NCBI GenBank assembly: GCA_964625245.1 | Contig: CAZVAN010000017.1 | Span: 1-22,833, forward strand | Direction of reading: 5' to 3' | DNA from: CAZVAN01 sp964625245 | GTDB lineage: Bacteria; Patescibacteriota; Saccharimonadia; Saccharimonadales; UBA10212 | Length of the DNA: 22,833 nucleotides | Shown: piece after piece, positions 6,062 to 13,164 of the stretch | Position numbering within the stretch: the stretch's first letter is position 1 | Layout: every line of letters starts with the position of its first letter | Translations under genes and position numbers: made by a program | The notes under the pieces: generated by a model | What the model was told of the DNA's origin: nothing | Database searches by the model: none | The model's input: only the letters and a program-made list of their open reading frames with translations

Positions 6062-6547
6062 TTAAAATGGGATGTCGTCGAGATTAATCGGCTCGTCGCC
6101 AATGTCCTCAATAACAACATCTTCTTCTTTAGCCTTCTTGCCAGTTGATTTCTTTGGTTCACTGCTTGGTTCGTCAGCCGGGTCGTCGGCATTTCTTGGT
6201 GCGCTTCCGCCACCAGGAGCCCCACCCAGGAATGTTACGTCCTGAGCGACTACTTCCACCTTGCTGCGTTTTTGACCTTCTTGTTCCCAGCTGCGGCTCT
6301 GCAAGCGACCATTAACTAGAGCTGGTCGCCCTTTACTTAGATACTGAGCAACTCTCTCTCCTAGTGGTCCCCAGGCTACAATGTCAATAAAGTCAGTGGC
6401 TTCGGTCCAATCGCCCTCGGCATTCTTATAGCTACGGTTTAGCGCAAGGCTAAAGCTACACACGGTTGCGCCGTTTGGCGTGGTTCGCAGTTCCGGGTCG
6501 CGGGTTAGATTACCCATCAAAATTACTTGGTTAAAACTTCGTGCCAT
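6062..6547 (-). CDS. ssb: Single-stranded DNA-binding protein
   Basis: SSB coats single-stranded DNA during replication, repair and recombination. The 161-residue protein has the OB fold in residues 1-110 (VILMGNLTRDPELRTTPNG; FSLALNRSY; TDFIDIVAWGPLGERVAQYL; KGRPALVNGRLQSRSW; VVAQDVTFLG), a Gly/Ser/Pro and Lys/Glu-rich linker, and the acidic partner-docking tail ending DDIPF. It sits between rpsF and rpsR as in many bacteria. AAAGGA and AGGA lie shortly before the ATG. Confidence 0.97.
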   Translation of the reverse strand: MARSFNQVILMGNLTRDPELRTTPNGATVCSFSLALNRSYKNAEGDWTEATDFIDIVAWGPLGERVAQYLSKGRPALVNGRLQSRSWEQEGQKRSKVEVVAQDVTFLGGAPGGGSAPRNADDPADEPSSEPKKSTGKKAKEEDVVIEDIGDEPINLDDIPF

Positions 6548-6563
6548 ATCCTAAATTCCTTTC

Positions 6564-6950
6564 TTATTCTTCGTCTTCGTCATTATCTTCTTCTTTATCA
6601 TCACCCCTCTCGGCGGCCTTTTTAGCCTTTTCCGCAGCTAGAGCTTCGGCCTTAGCCTGGGCTTTTAGGTCTGGGCGAGTAATTAAAAAGCGAATGATTT
6701 CATCTGTTATATTGAAGGTTTGCTCAATCTTGGCGACGTTTTCAGCCGGTATCTCTACCGTATAAAAAACATATACAGCGAAATCCTGCTTGGCGATCTC
6801 GTAGGCGAGTTTACGTTTGCCCCAATTATCGGTTTTAGTAACATTGCCGCCATTGTCGGTGATGATTTTTTTAACGCGGGTTTCGGCTTTTTCCAGATCT
6901 ATTTCAAGGTCTGGGTGATAAAGCACCGCAATTTCGTAAATATTAGTAAT
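6564..6950 (-). CDS. rpsF: 30S ribosomal protein bS6, apparent AUU start
   Basis: bS6 pairs with bS18 on the 30S platform. The first standard start codon in this frame is GTG at 6926, but it would cut off the conserved first strand. Reading upstream gives TNIYEIAVLYHPDLE, the canonical S6 N-terminus with its Tyr-Glu. Between an in-frame TAA seven codons upstream and that GTG there is no ATG, GTG or TTG. The codon 5 nt after a good AAGGAG (6956-6961) is ATT at 6948-6950, so I place the start there, giving 128 residues. The rest is typical: NWGKRKLAYEIAKQDFAVYVFYTVE and IIRFLITR. An acidic/Lys tail rich in Asp/Glu ends the protein. It is the first gene of the rpsF-ssb-rpsR-hypothetical-efp-tlyA operon. 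Confidence 0.88.
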   Translation of the reverse strand: MTNIYEIAVLYHPDLEIDLEKAETRVKKIITDNGGNVTKTDNWGKRKLAYEIAKQDFAVYVFYTVEIPAENVAKIEQTFNITDEIIRFLITRPDLKAQAKAEALAAEKAKKAAERGDDKEEDNDEDEE

Positions 6951-6955
6951 ATGAA

Positions 6956-6961
6956 CTCCTT
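6956..6961 (-). promoter_or_regulatory. Shine-Dalgarno that fixes the AUU start of rpsF
   Basis: AAGGAG, preceded by another AAGG, lies 5 nt before ATT 6948-6950. It is 29 nt from the only standard start (GTG 6926), too far to serve it. This spacing is the main reason for calling a non-standard start. Confidence 0.7.
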
Positions 6962-7013
6962 CCTTTGGTTAATGGCTGGACACCTAATTAGTCGCTCCAA
7001 CCTAAAGTTTGTT

Positions 7014-7853
7014 TTACGCTGCTAACTGTACCCTATCTACCCCTGTTTGTAAAGGTTCTAGTGGGATTTCTTTGTCTGGGCGAATGTAGGTTACTGAAGT
7101 CATTTGCTCGAGCATTGTGTTACTTAGTCCATATAGGAAGCCAGGTTTTCTTAACCGTACCGGGATATATACTCCATCTTCCTCCAAGCGCCTTTCGGCC
7201 TCTTCATTCAACGACTCACTATTTATTAACCTTGCGGTTCTTCTGATTGCTCCCGTGACTAATCTTTGGGGTGTTACCAGAGGAGATTGGAGAGCCTCTA
7301 GCGAAACCCTGAGCTCTTCATCAAAGAAGTTTGCTCTTTCAAGAGGAGACAGACCGAAATTGTCTTTCGGCGGGTTGGTCCCGTGCACCAAGTACTCAAG
7401 AGCTTCGGGCACTAAAGCAATCCTTTTCCCGATTGCGGCCGCTCCCAATATATCTAGCCTTCTAAAGTCGATTAGGGATTGCCTCATAGTCTCCGGCGCA
7501 GGAGGAGACACATGCTCCTCAAATCTTCTATGAACCTTCAGCTCCTGTATTCTGCGCATAATGATTTGGTTGTACGGAGAACTCTGGAATTCCGTCAAAA
7601 CTTGATCCCTCATGTATGATCGCTCTGAGTATTGTCCGTAAAATGGACCTTGGAAATATATGTGCTGAGGTTGCCAAAGCGCCTTTTCGTCGTCCTTAAT
7701 TTCAATTGGTGCATCTTCAGGATCGTCAACTAAATATTCAAGGTAAACATCTAGGTCTATTAGCTCATTTGAGTCTCTTGGAAAAGCTTCAGGAGGGTTT
7801 TTAAATGGACGTCTTATATAACGAGGTGATGGTCCTCTATTTTTTTTGCCCAT
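7014..7853 (-). CDS. Unrecognised 279-residue protein behind an attenuator
   Basis: I do not recognise this protein. It has no signal peptide, membrane span or cysteine-rich motif. It begins basic (MGKKNRGPSPRYIRRPFKNP), then has an acidic stretch (LVDDPEDAPIEIKDDE), an aromatic patch (HIYFQGPFYGQYSERSYM) and a C-terminal half rich in Arg/Glu/Leu helices. The open frame extends 23 codons further, but that part runs through a terminator hairpin. The ATG at 7853 has GAGGA 8 nt upstream and gives a more natural start. The stop is followed by 63 bases before the rpsF start. Some structured-domain character and a basic N-terminus would fit a nucleic-acid-associated protein, but that is a guess. 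Confidence 0.6.
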   Translation of the reverse strand: MGKKNRGPSPRYIRRPFKNPPEAFPRDSNELIDLDVYLEYLVDDPEDAPIEIKDDEKALWQPQHIYFQGPFYGQYSERSYMRDQVLTEFQSSPYNQIIMRRIQELKVHRRFEEHVSPPAPETMRQSLIDFRRLDILGAAAIGKRIALVPEALEYLVHGTNPPKDNFGLSPLERANFFDEELRVSLEALQSPLVTPQRLVTGAIRRTARLINSESLNEEAERRLEEDGVYIPVRLRKPGFLYGLSNTMLEQMTSVTYIRPDKEIPLEPLQTGVDRVQLAA

Positions 7854-7951
7854 TACGCTGTCCTCACTAAACAAAAATCCGTGCCTGTAAGCACGGAAGA
7901 TTTTATTGTTGGGGGGCCACAAAAAATGGCTATTGCTAGTCCCTTTTGCAT
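7853..7951 (-). CDS. Possible 32-residue leader ORF overlapping the attenuator
   Basis: A small ORF starts at ATG 7951 with AAAAGG 6 nt upstream, reads MQKGLAIAIFCGPPTIKS and onward through the terminator hairpin, and stops in TAATG, sharing bases with the start of the downstream gene. Ribosomes on it would cover the hairpin, a typical attenuation geometry. There is no homology evidence; it may be a chance frame. Confidence 0.3.
   Translation of the reverse strand: MQKGLAIAIFCGPPTIKSSVLTGTDFCLVRTA
7873..7896 (-). terminator. Intrinsic terminator/attenuator ahead of the 7014-7853 gene
   Basis: On the minus strand CCGTGC-TTACAG-GCACGG (7879-7896) is followed by ATTTTTGTTT and preceded by AAAAT that can extend the stem. 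It ends about 20 nt before the ATG at 7853. It may terminate ftsK read-through or act as an attenuator. An A-rich 5' side makes it plausible in the other direction too. Confidence 0.65.
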
Positions 7952-8143
7952 AAAATACCTTTTTGCATTTTTATTTAACCCTCTGAAAATAACTATAAGA
8001 ATTTACTGCTATAAGCGCAAGCACATTTTTGCTGATTTCCTACTATATTTTCTAAATTGTTGTACAGTTAGCTTAGGTCTTGATAGCGGAGACGCTTGGA
8101 CTAGGTCTTCGAAAACTCAACGCTCGTTCAAGAGGAGGTCTCG
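7923..8143. other. AT-rich intergenic region, 221 bp
   Basis: This divergent spacer between the unrecognised gene (-) and the GtrA-like gene (+) is AT-rich in its left two thirds. It holds two close copies of TTTTGCAT (one with an extra T; their minus-strand complements give two ATGCAAAA starts). No tRNA, rRNA or confident -35/-10 pair was found. The only strong signal is the AGGAGG Shine-Dalgarno at 8133-8138. Confidence 0.4.
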
Positions 8144-8599
8144 TTGCCCAGCACCGAAGAGTCTGGCAAGTCGCGGAGCTTCCTCCGCGAGAACTTCGAG
8201 CCCAAGAGAGTGCTAATCAGCCTCTCGGTAGCAGTCCCCGTGAGCTTCATGGGGTCCTGGCTGCTCCGCAGGGAGGTCTCTGAGTACGACATCAACCCCC
8301 TGCTCGCAGTCTGGATGAACTGGCCGCTCATCACGGCCACTGTCTTCATCCTCAACTTCTACGTCACCTGGAGAGACAGGGGCATTGAAAGACGAGAGGC
8401 GGTAAGTCGGTGGATCTTGCGGTCGTTAGCGCATACCGGCGTCAGCTACAGCCTTTACGGGCTGTTGGTCGGACTCGGCGGTATGCCCTACCTGACCGTC
8501 AACATCAGCCTCTACTGCCTCGGGCCGATGTTCTTCATGTACGACAACCGAAAGGTTTTCACACATCAACGAGCGAGTCGAATAGCCGAACCGACGTGA
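8144..8599 (+). CDS. GtrA-like four-helix membrane protein, GC-rich
   Basis: This 151-residue integral membrane protein has four hydrophobic segments (about 22-40, 51-70, 92-112 and 115-134). Two repeats end in VFILNFYVTWRDR and FFMYDNRKVF, which resembles the GtrA family pattern (helix, Asn-Phe, then Arg...Phe). GtrA-like proteins are thought to help move undecaprenyl-linked sugars across the membrane; this is family knowledge, not shown here. The start is TTG at 8144 with a perfect AGGAGG 5 nt upstream. GC is about 59% in three sampled 60-base lines, against roughly 45-57% in sampled neighbouring lines, with many C/G-ending codons. A long GC-rich hairpin follows. Together these features suggest acquisition from a GC-rich donor, possibly an actinobacterial host. 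Confidence 0.6.
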   Translation: MPSTEESGKSRSFLRENFEPKRVLISLSVAVPVSFMGSWLLRREVSEYDINPLLAVWMNWPLITATVFILNFYVTWRDRGIERREAVSRWILRSLAHTGVSYSLYGLLVGLGGMPYLTVNISLYCLGPMFFMYDNRKVFTHQRASRIAEPT

Positions 8600-8634
8600 G
8601 CCTCGTGTGCAGTGATGCACCGGGGCTCCGTCGG
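8591..8634. terminator. Long GC-rich hairpin (about 19 bp) between convergent genes
   Basis: CCGACG (8591-8596) pairs with CGTCGG (8629-8634), continuing through GAGCC/GGCTC and GTGCA/TGCAC with two bulged T and one wobble, closed by a GTGA tetraloop (8611-8615 region). The stem contains the TGA stop of the GtrA-like gene and lies 27 bases from the ftsK stop. No T tract follows on either strand. It is a likely bidirectional terminator of the U-less type. Confidence 0.6.
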
Positions 8635-8660
8635 AACTCTCAAATTATCACTTTCAGGTT

Positions 8661-10880
8661 TTATTCGTCATCGGGCATGTCGTCGTAGACATCGCCACCA
8701 CTGGCCGGCACACCGGCTGGTTCGGGTGAACCAAAGACTTCATCAATACTACTAACGAGTACTTCTCGGGGCTTGGCTCCATCGGCCTGGCCAATAATTC
8801 CCTGCTCTTCCATCATGTCCATCAACCGTGAGGCTCGGCCGTAGCCAATGCGTAGCTTTCGTTGTAGCAGTGAGGTGCTGGCTTTACGGTTATCGATCAC
8901 CACACTTACGGCGTCTTTCCACATATCGTCATCAGCATCATTACCTATGCTGGCAATCACGCTACCCTTACCACTAAGCTGTACTGGCTGGCTGATAACC
9001 TCATCGTCGTACTGCGGTGGCCGTTGGCCGCGTAAAAAGTCGCAAACCTTGTTGGTCTCCCCATCACTAATCAACGCTCCTTGAACACGTTTTGGTTTAG
9101 GAAATTCCGGAATGCTAAACAATAGGTCTCCGCGGCCTAATAGTTTTTCGGCTCCACCCTGGTCGATAATGGTGCGAGAATCTACTTGGCTTACTACAGT
9201 GAAGGCGATGCGGGCCGGCACGTTAGCCTTAATTAGTCCCGTTATAACATCTACACTGGGGCGTTGCGTAGCAATTACCAAATGTATGCCTGAGGCTCTG
9301 GCTTTTTGAGCTAGGCGTACTATAAGAGCCTCCACGTCGCGGGCGGCCATCATCATTAGGTCGGCCAGCTCATCTATGACTATGATTATGTAGGGCATGC
9401 CTTCTTCACTTTTCAGGCTGTTATATTCACCGATGTTGCGTTTCCCGACTTCAGCAAAAGCTTTAAGGCGACGCTCCATTTCGGCCACTGCCCACTTCAG
9501 GGCGCTAATGCACTTTTCGGGCTCAGTGATAACCGGTGCCAGAAGATGCGGAATATCGGCATAAGGCGCCATCTCTACCTGCTTTGGGTCAACCAAAATT
9601 AATTTAAGGTCGGCCGGGCTATTTTTATAAAGCAGGCTGGTTAGAAGCGTATTTATCATAACGCTCTTACCAGAACCGGTTTGCCCAGCTATCAAAAGGT
9701 GAGGCATATTATCCAGGTTGCCAACTATCGGATTGCCGGCAATGTCCTTACCAATTACAAAACCCAGCGGGCTGGTAAGCTCACGCCACTCGGGACTGGA
9801 CAGTAGTCCATGTATAGTTACGGTCGCGGCTTTGATGTTTGGCACTTCTACGCCAACTGAGCGCTTGCCAGGAATAGGTGCTTCCATGCGGATGCTGTGG
9901 GCGGCTAAATCCAGTTTCAGGTTGTCTTCCAGAGCCGTTAGTTTCGTTAATTTCACCCCCGTTGGCGGCTTAATAGTGAACTGAGTTACTCGCGGGCCAA
10001 CATTGGCACCCTCTACCTCTACGTCGATATTAAAATTTGAAAATGTGTCTTTGATAATTTCGGCGTTGCCGGCCACATTTCCGGCGTCGGCTTTATCTTG
10101 CTTATCGGATAACAGGCTTAGCGGTGGGAACTGCCAGTCCGGATCGCTGGCCGTTATTAGGGCAGCGTGATCTTGGTCAGGCGCTAGTTTTTCAGCGGTA
10201 TTTCGTAGGCTGGATAGCCGAGCGGGCGTATGATGCTCTACCGGCACGCCCTCGTGCAGCTGGAATCCAGGCGTAAGCTTCTTCTTTAGTGACGCCAAAT
10301 CTTCGCTGGCCCCGTCTTCCTCGTCTTCGGTTTTTTCTCGCTTAAAAAGCGCCGACAGTTTCAAAAGCGCCTTAGGGTCTATGCCAAAAGTAAACATCAA
10401 AGCAAAAACGGCCAGCACAAAAAAGACTAAGGAAGATAAAAATTTGCCCAGAGCCCCTTCTAAACCATTGCCCAGGGCTTTTCCTACACTCCCGCCATGT
10501 CCACCAGCCAATTGCCCCGTAGCGGCATCAGTGTGCAAAAAGGCTGTGTGCATCCAACCTGCAAAGAAAGCGGTTAACGCCACCGCCCCGATGATTTTCG
10601 CAAATGGAATTCGTTGGTCTTCGGTCAGAAACTTAAGGCCACCTAAATATATTAATAGTACGGGGGCTATAATCGTGGCCACACCAATCCCGCTCCAAAC
10701 TCCATTCCAAAGGTTTTTAGGCAACGGCGCGTTGATAAACAAGCCAAAGAATAACACTATGCCCAGAAGTATTAGGACAACAGCCGCTACACCGCGCCAA
10801 AAGCCAGAGTTTTGCTTTGGCTCTTTTTTGGTTTTGGCTTTGCTGCCGGCGGGCCGGCCCGGTTTTCGTTTTTTTGCCAT
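8661..10880 (-). CDS. ftsK: DNA translocase FtsK/SpoIIIE
   Basis: FtsK pumps DNA through the closing septum and coordinates chromosome segregation with division. The 739 residues contain a basic N-terminus, four membrane helices (about 29-50, 62-85, 95-115 and 146-167), a short charged linker (about 170-270), the alpha/beta motor with Walker A GQTGSGKS (399-406) and Walker B IIIVIDE (498-504), and a C-terminal gamma winged helix (about 655-712: LLQRKLRIGYGRASRLMDMM) for reading polar DNA motifs. Size and linker resemble SpoIIIE rather than the long E. coli FtsK. It has its own promoters just downstream of rnj. The stop is close to the hairpin shared with the convergent GtrA-like gene. All motor residues appear intact. 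Confidence 0.97.
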   Translation of the reverse strand: MAKKRKPGRPAGSKAKTKKEPKQNSGFWRGVAAVVLILLGIVLFFGLFINAPLPKNLWNGVWSGIGVATIIAPVLLIYLGGLKFLTEDQRIPFAKIIGAVALTAFFAGWMHTAFLHTDAATGQLAGGHGGSVGKALGNGLEGALGKFLSSLVFFVLAVFALMFTFGIDPKALLKLSALFKREKTEDEEDGASEDLASLKKKLTPGFQLHEGVPVEHHTPARLSSLRNTAEKLAPDQDHAALITASDPDWQFPPLSLLSDKQDKADAGNVAGNAEIIKDTFSNFNIDVEVEGANVGPRVTQFTIKPPTGVKLTKLTALEDNLKLDLAAHSIRMEAPIPGKRSVGVEVPNIKAATVTIHGLLSSPEWRELTSPLGFVIGKDIAGNPIVGNLDNMPHLLIAGQTGSGKSVMINTLLTSLLYKNSPADLKLILVDPKQVEMAPYADIPHLLAPVITEPEKCISALKWAVAEMERRLKAFAEVGKRNIGEYNSLKSEEGMPYIIIVIDELADLMMMAARDVEALIVRLAQKARASGIHLVIATQRPSVDVITGLIKANVPARIAFTVVSQVDSRTIIDQGGAEKLLGRGDLLFSIPEFPKPKRVQGALISDGETNKVCDFLRGQRPPQYDDEVISQPVQLSGKGSVIASIGNDADDDMWKDAVSVVIDNRKASTSLLQRKLRIGYGRASRLMDMMEEQGIIGQADGAKPREVLVSSIDEVFGSPEPAGVPASGGDVYDDMPDDE

Positions 10881-10890
10881 TTCTAGATTG

Positions 10891-10896
10891 ATTATA
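10891..10896 (-). promoter_or_regulatory. Proximal -10 of ftsK
   Basis: A perfect TATAAT ends 10 nt before the ftsK ATG. No -35 is recognisable. If used, the leader would be about 3 nt and no Shine-Dalgarno would be present. Confidence 0.4.
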
Positions 10897-10937
10897 CCTT
10901 AAGCGCCAAGCAATTTGATTGCCTTAACGTTGTCATA

Positions 10938-10967
10938 ATTATAACACAATTATGCTTATGGTGTCAA
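10938..10967 (-). promoter_or_regulatory. Consensus sigma-70-type promoter of ftsK with overlapping dyad
   Basis: TTGACA (10962-10967, next to the rnj stop), an 18-nt spacer and TATAAT (10938-10943) preceded by TGT make a fully consensus extended promoter, giving a leader of about 50 nt. An inverted repeat CATAATT (10934-10940) / AATTATG (10948-10954) overlaps the -10 and could be an operator. Confidence 0.7.
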
Positions 10968-13118
10968 CTAGTCTACTCTGGCGTCTTGGTTGAGTAAGCG
11001 CTGTCTCATTTGGGCAAATCGGCGCTGTTGCTCTAGTGCAATCTGCTCGGGTGATTTTGGCGCATCAGCAGTCTCTGCCTGACCATTACCGTTGGCCTTG
11101 TGGGCGTCGTTGTTGGACTTTTCAGTCCTGCCGCCAACAACATTAACCACCGGTATGACTATTGGGCTGCGCTGTGTTTGCTCGTACAAGAAATGTGTAA
11201 CGTAATCCTTAAGTTCGGCTTTGAAGCGGTCCAGGTCAACACGTTTAAAGCGCTGAGTTACTGCCCTTCTAAGCTCGGCGCGGAAGGCATTCATTAGCTC
11301 CTCGCTATCCTTCATATATATGAAGCCGCGGCTGATGATATCGGGGCTGGTTAACAGTTGGCCGGTTTTCTTATCTATAGTTAGCACCACCGCAACTAAG
11401 CCCTCTTCGGCCAGCAGTACCCGATCTTTAACTACAATACTGGAAACAACCGCCCCGGTTTGGTCTACCAGTACCGTACCATGCGGTACCTCACCGGCTT
11501 TTTCCAGCTTGTCCGGAGTAATAGTTATCACTTCCCCGTTGTCGGCATTAACGGTGTTAGCGCGAGGGATACCTTCTTCCAGAGCGATATTCATGTGGTA
11601 TTTCTTAGCAGTATAGTCGCCGTAAATTGGCATGAAGAATTTTGGTTTGAGCAGTTTAATCATGTCGCGGTATTCCTCAATACTACCGTGTCCAGAAACG
11701 TGCAGCGGACCGGCGCCATCAAGCTCGTAAGTCTCATGGCGGTAAACGTGCACTCCCTTACGCAGCAGTTCATCCACCATAGAGCGTATTAGGGCGTCAT
11801 TGCCGGTATACGGAATCGGAGTGCTGGATAGTATTACGGTGTCTTGTTCTTTGAGGCTGACGTGTTTATGGTCGCCCATACTCATCCGCTGCAGTGCCGA
11901 GTTTGGTTCGCCCTGACCACCGGTGCAAACTACCACCACGTCCTGGTCCTTCATGTTGCCTACGTTAGCGATAGGCACGAATGTGCCTTTTGGAATCTTC
12001 ATGAAGCCGTTTCTAACAGCCATTTCAAGAGTGCTAATCATACTGCGGCCATCAAGTGCAATTTTGCGGTTGTGGTGGACCGCGGCGTTGACTATCATCT
12101 GGACTCGGTTAACGTTGGTGGAGAAAATTGCTACGAAAATTCGCCCGGGAGCCCGCTGCATGATATCCACGAAGCTTTTTTCAATGGTACTCTCGCTAGG
12201 GGTGCGACCCATACGCTCGGTAGTAGTACTTTCGCTCATTAGAAGCAGAACGCCCTCTTTGGATAGTTCTTCCAGGCGAGTCATATCTGTACGCTCATGG
12301 TCTAATGGATTGGGGTCCAAGCGAAAGTCACCGGTGTTAACTATGCGCCCAACTGGTGTATCAACTATTACCATCGTGCTGCCGGGAATGGAGTGCGTAA
12401 CGCGTACCAACTCAATGAAAAATTCGCCCACTTTAAGCCGTTCGTGAGTGTCCTCATTCATGATTACGGTCTTGAGCTCAAAGCCCTCTGGCATTGGCAG
12501 ACCAAAGTTCTGAAAGATTTCCTCTACCCGGCCAATGGTGAACCGGCTGCCGTAAACTGGCACGCCTGGGTATTTTGGTAAGATGTGTGGCAAACCACCA
12601 ATATGGTCCAGATGGCCGTGAGTAATCACAAAGGCCCTTAGTTTTGATTTTATTTGATCCAAATAGGTGGTGTCGGCGATGCCATAGTTAATGCCTGGCA
12701 GATCAACTCCAAGGTCATTACCGCAGTCAATGACTATGGCGTCATTTTTATACTCAATGACCATAATGTTTTTAGAGCCACCACCGTCCATGCCACCCAA
12801 ACCAATAATCCGTAGCTGTGGCCGATCATCTATTACATTGGCCCGCTGCGGTTTTTCGGCAGTTCCATTATTGCTATTGGAGGTGGCTGCATCAAGATAC
12901 TGACTGGCTTTGCGGTTAGCATCTTGCACAGAGCGCTTCTGAGCCCTAAGGGCAGCGCCCCGGCTAACGTTCCTAATAGCGCTGCCGCCATTCTGCTTGG
13001 CGTTTGAAGGGGCCGATGAGCCCGGATTTCTAGCCCCACGCTGTTGGCGCTTGGGCTCGGAACCAGCACTAGCCCCTTGGGGTCTATTGTTCTGATTTTC
13101 GTTATTGTTATTGTTCAT
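10968..13118 (-). CDS. rnj: Ribonuclease J with long disordered N-terminal extension
   Basis: RNase J is a metallo-beta-lactamase/beta-CASP endo- and 5' exoribonuclease central to mRNA decay and rRNA processing. The catalytic core starts near residue 100 (RPQLRIIGLGGMDGGGSKN). The zinc motif HGHLDH is at 167-172, followed by THSIPGST and NTGDFRLDP, the beta-CASP domain (CTGGQGEPNSAL) and HVSGHG, then a C-terminal domain. The total of 716 residues exceeds the usual 550 or so because about 100 Asn/Ser/Arg-rich, probably disordered residues precede the core and a low-complexity tail follows. The ATG at 13118 has a weak, distant AAAGGA. It lies behind pnp and udg in one operon, bringing the two main RNA-decay enzymes together. 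Confidence 0.95.
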   Translation of the reverse strand: MNNNNNENQNNRPQGASAGSEPKRQQRGARNPGSSAPSNAKQNGGSAIRNVSRGAALRAQKRSVQDANRKASQYLDAATSNSNNGTAEKPQRANVIDDRPQLRIIGLGGMDGGGSKNIMVIEYKNDAIVIDCGNDLGVDLPGINYGIADTTYLDQIKSKLRAFVITHGHLDHIGGLPHILPKYPGVPVYGSRFTIGRVEEIFQNFGLPMPEGFELKTVIMNEDTHERLKVGEFFIELVRVTHSIPGSTMVIVDTPVGRIVNTGDFRLDPNPLDHERTDMTRLEELSKEGVLLLMSESTTTERMGRTPSESTIEKSFVDIMQRAPGRIFVAIFSTNVNRVQMIVNAAVHHNRKIALDGRSMISTLEMAVRNGFMKIPKGTFVPIANVGNMKDQDVVVVCTGGQGEPNSALQRMSMGDHKHVSLKEQDTVILSSTPIPYTGNDALIRSMVDELLRKGVHVYRHETYELDGAGPLHVSGHGSIEEYRDMIKLLKPKFFMPIYGDYTAKKYHMNIALEEGIPRANTVNADNGEVITITPDKLEKAGEVPHGTVLVDQTGAVVSSIVVKDRVLLAEEGLVAVVLTIDKKTGQLLTSPDIISRGFIYMKDSEELMNAFRAELRRAVTQRFKRVDLDRFKAELKDYVTHFLYEQTQRSPIVIPVVNVVGGRTEKSNNDAHKANGNGQAETADAPKSPEQIALEQQRRFAQMRQRLLNQDARVD

Positions 13119-13164
13119 ATCTTTAAATTTTTCCTTTCGTTAAAAAAGTTTTAGATTTCATAAA

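Noticed and set aside
7853..7922. N-terminal extension of the unknown gene starting at 7922
   Set aside because: It would encode 23 residues through a terminator hairpin and lacks a better ribosome site than ATG 7853.
7941..7968. Direct repeats TTTTGCAT as an attachment site or operator
   Set aside because: Two short copies in an AT-rich spacer, no integrase nearby; more simply the two ATGCAAAA starts of leader frames.
8410..8688. Second plus-strand ORF inside the GtrA-like gene
   Set aside because: GC-rich shadow frame of the membrane protein gene.
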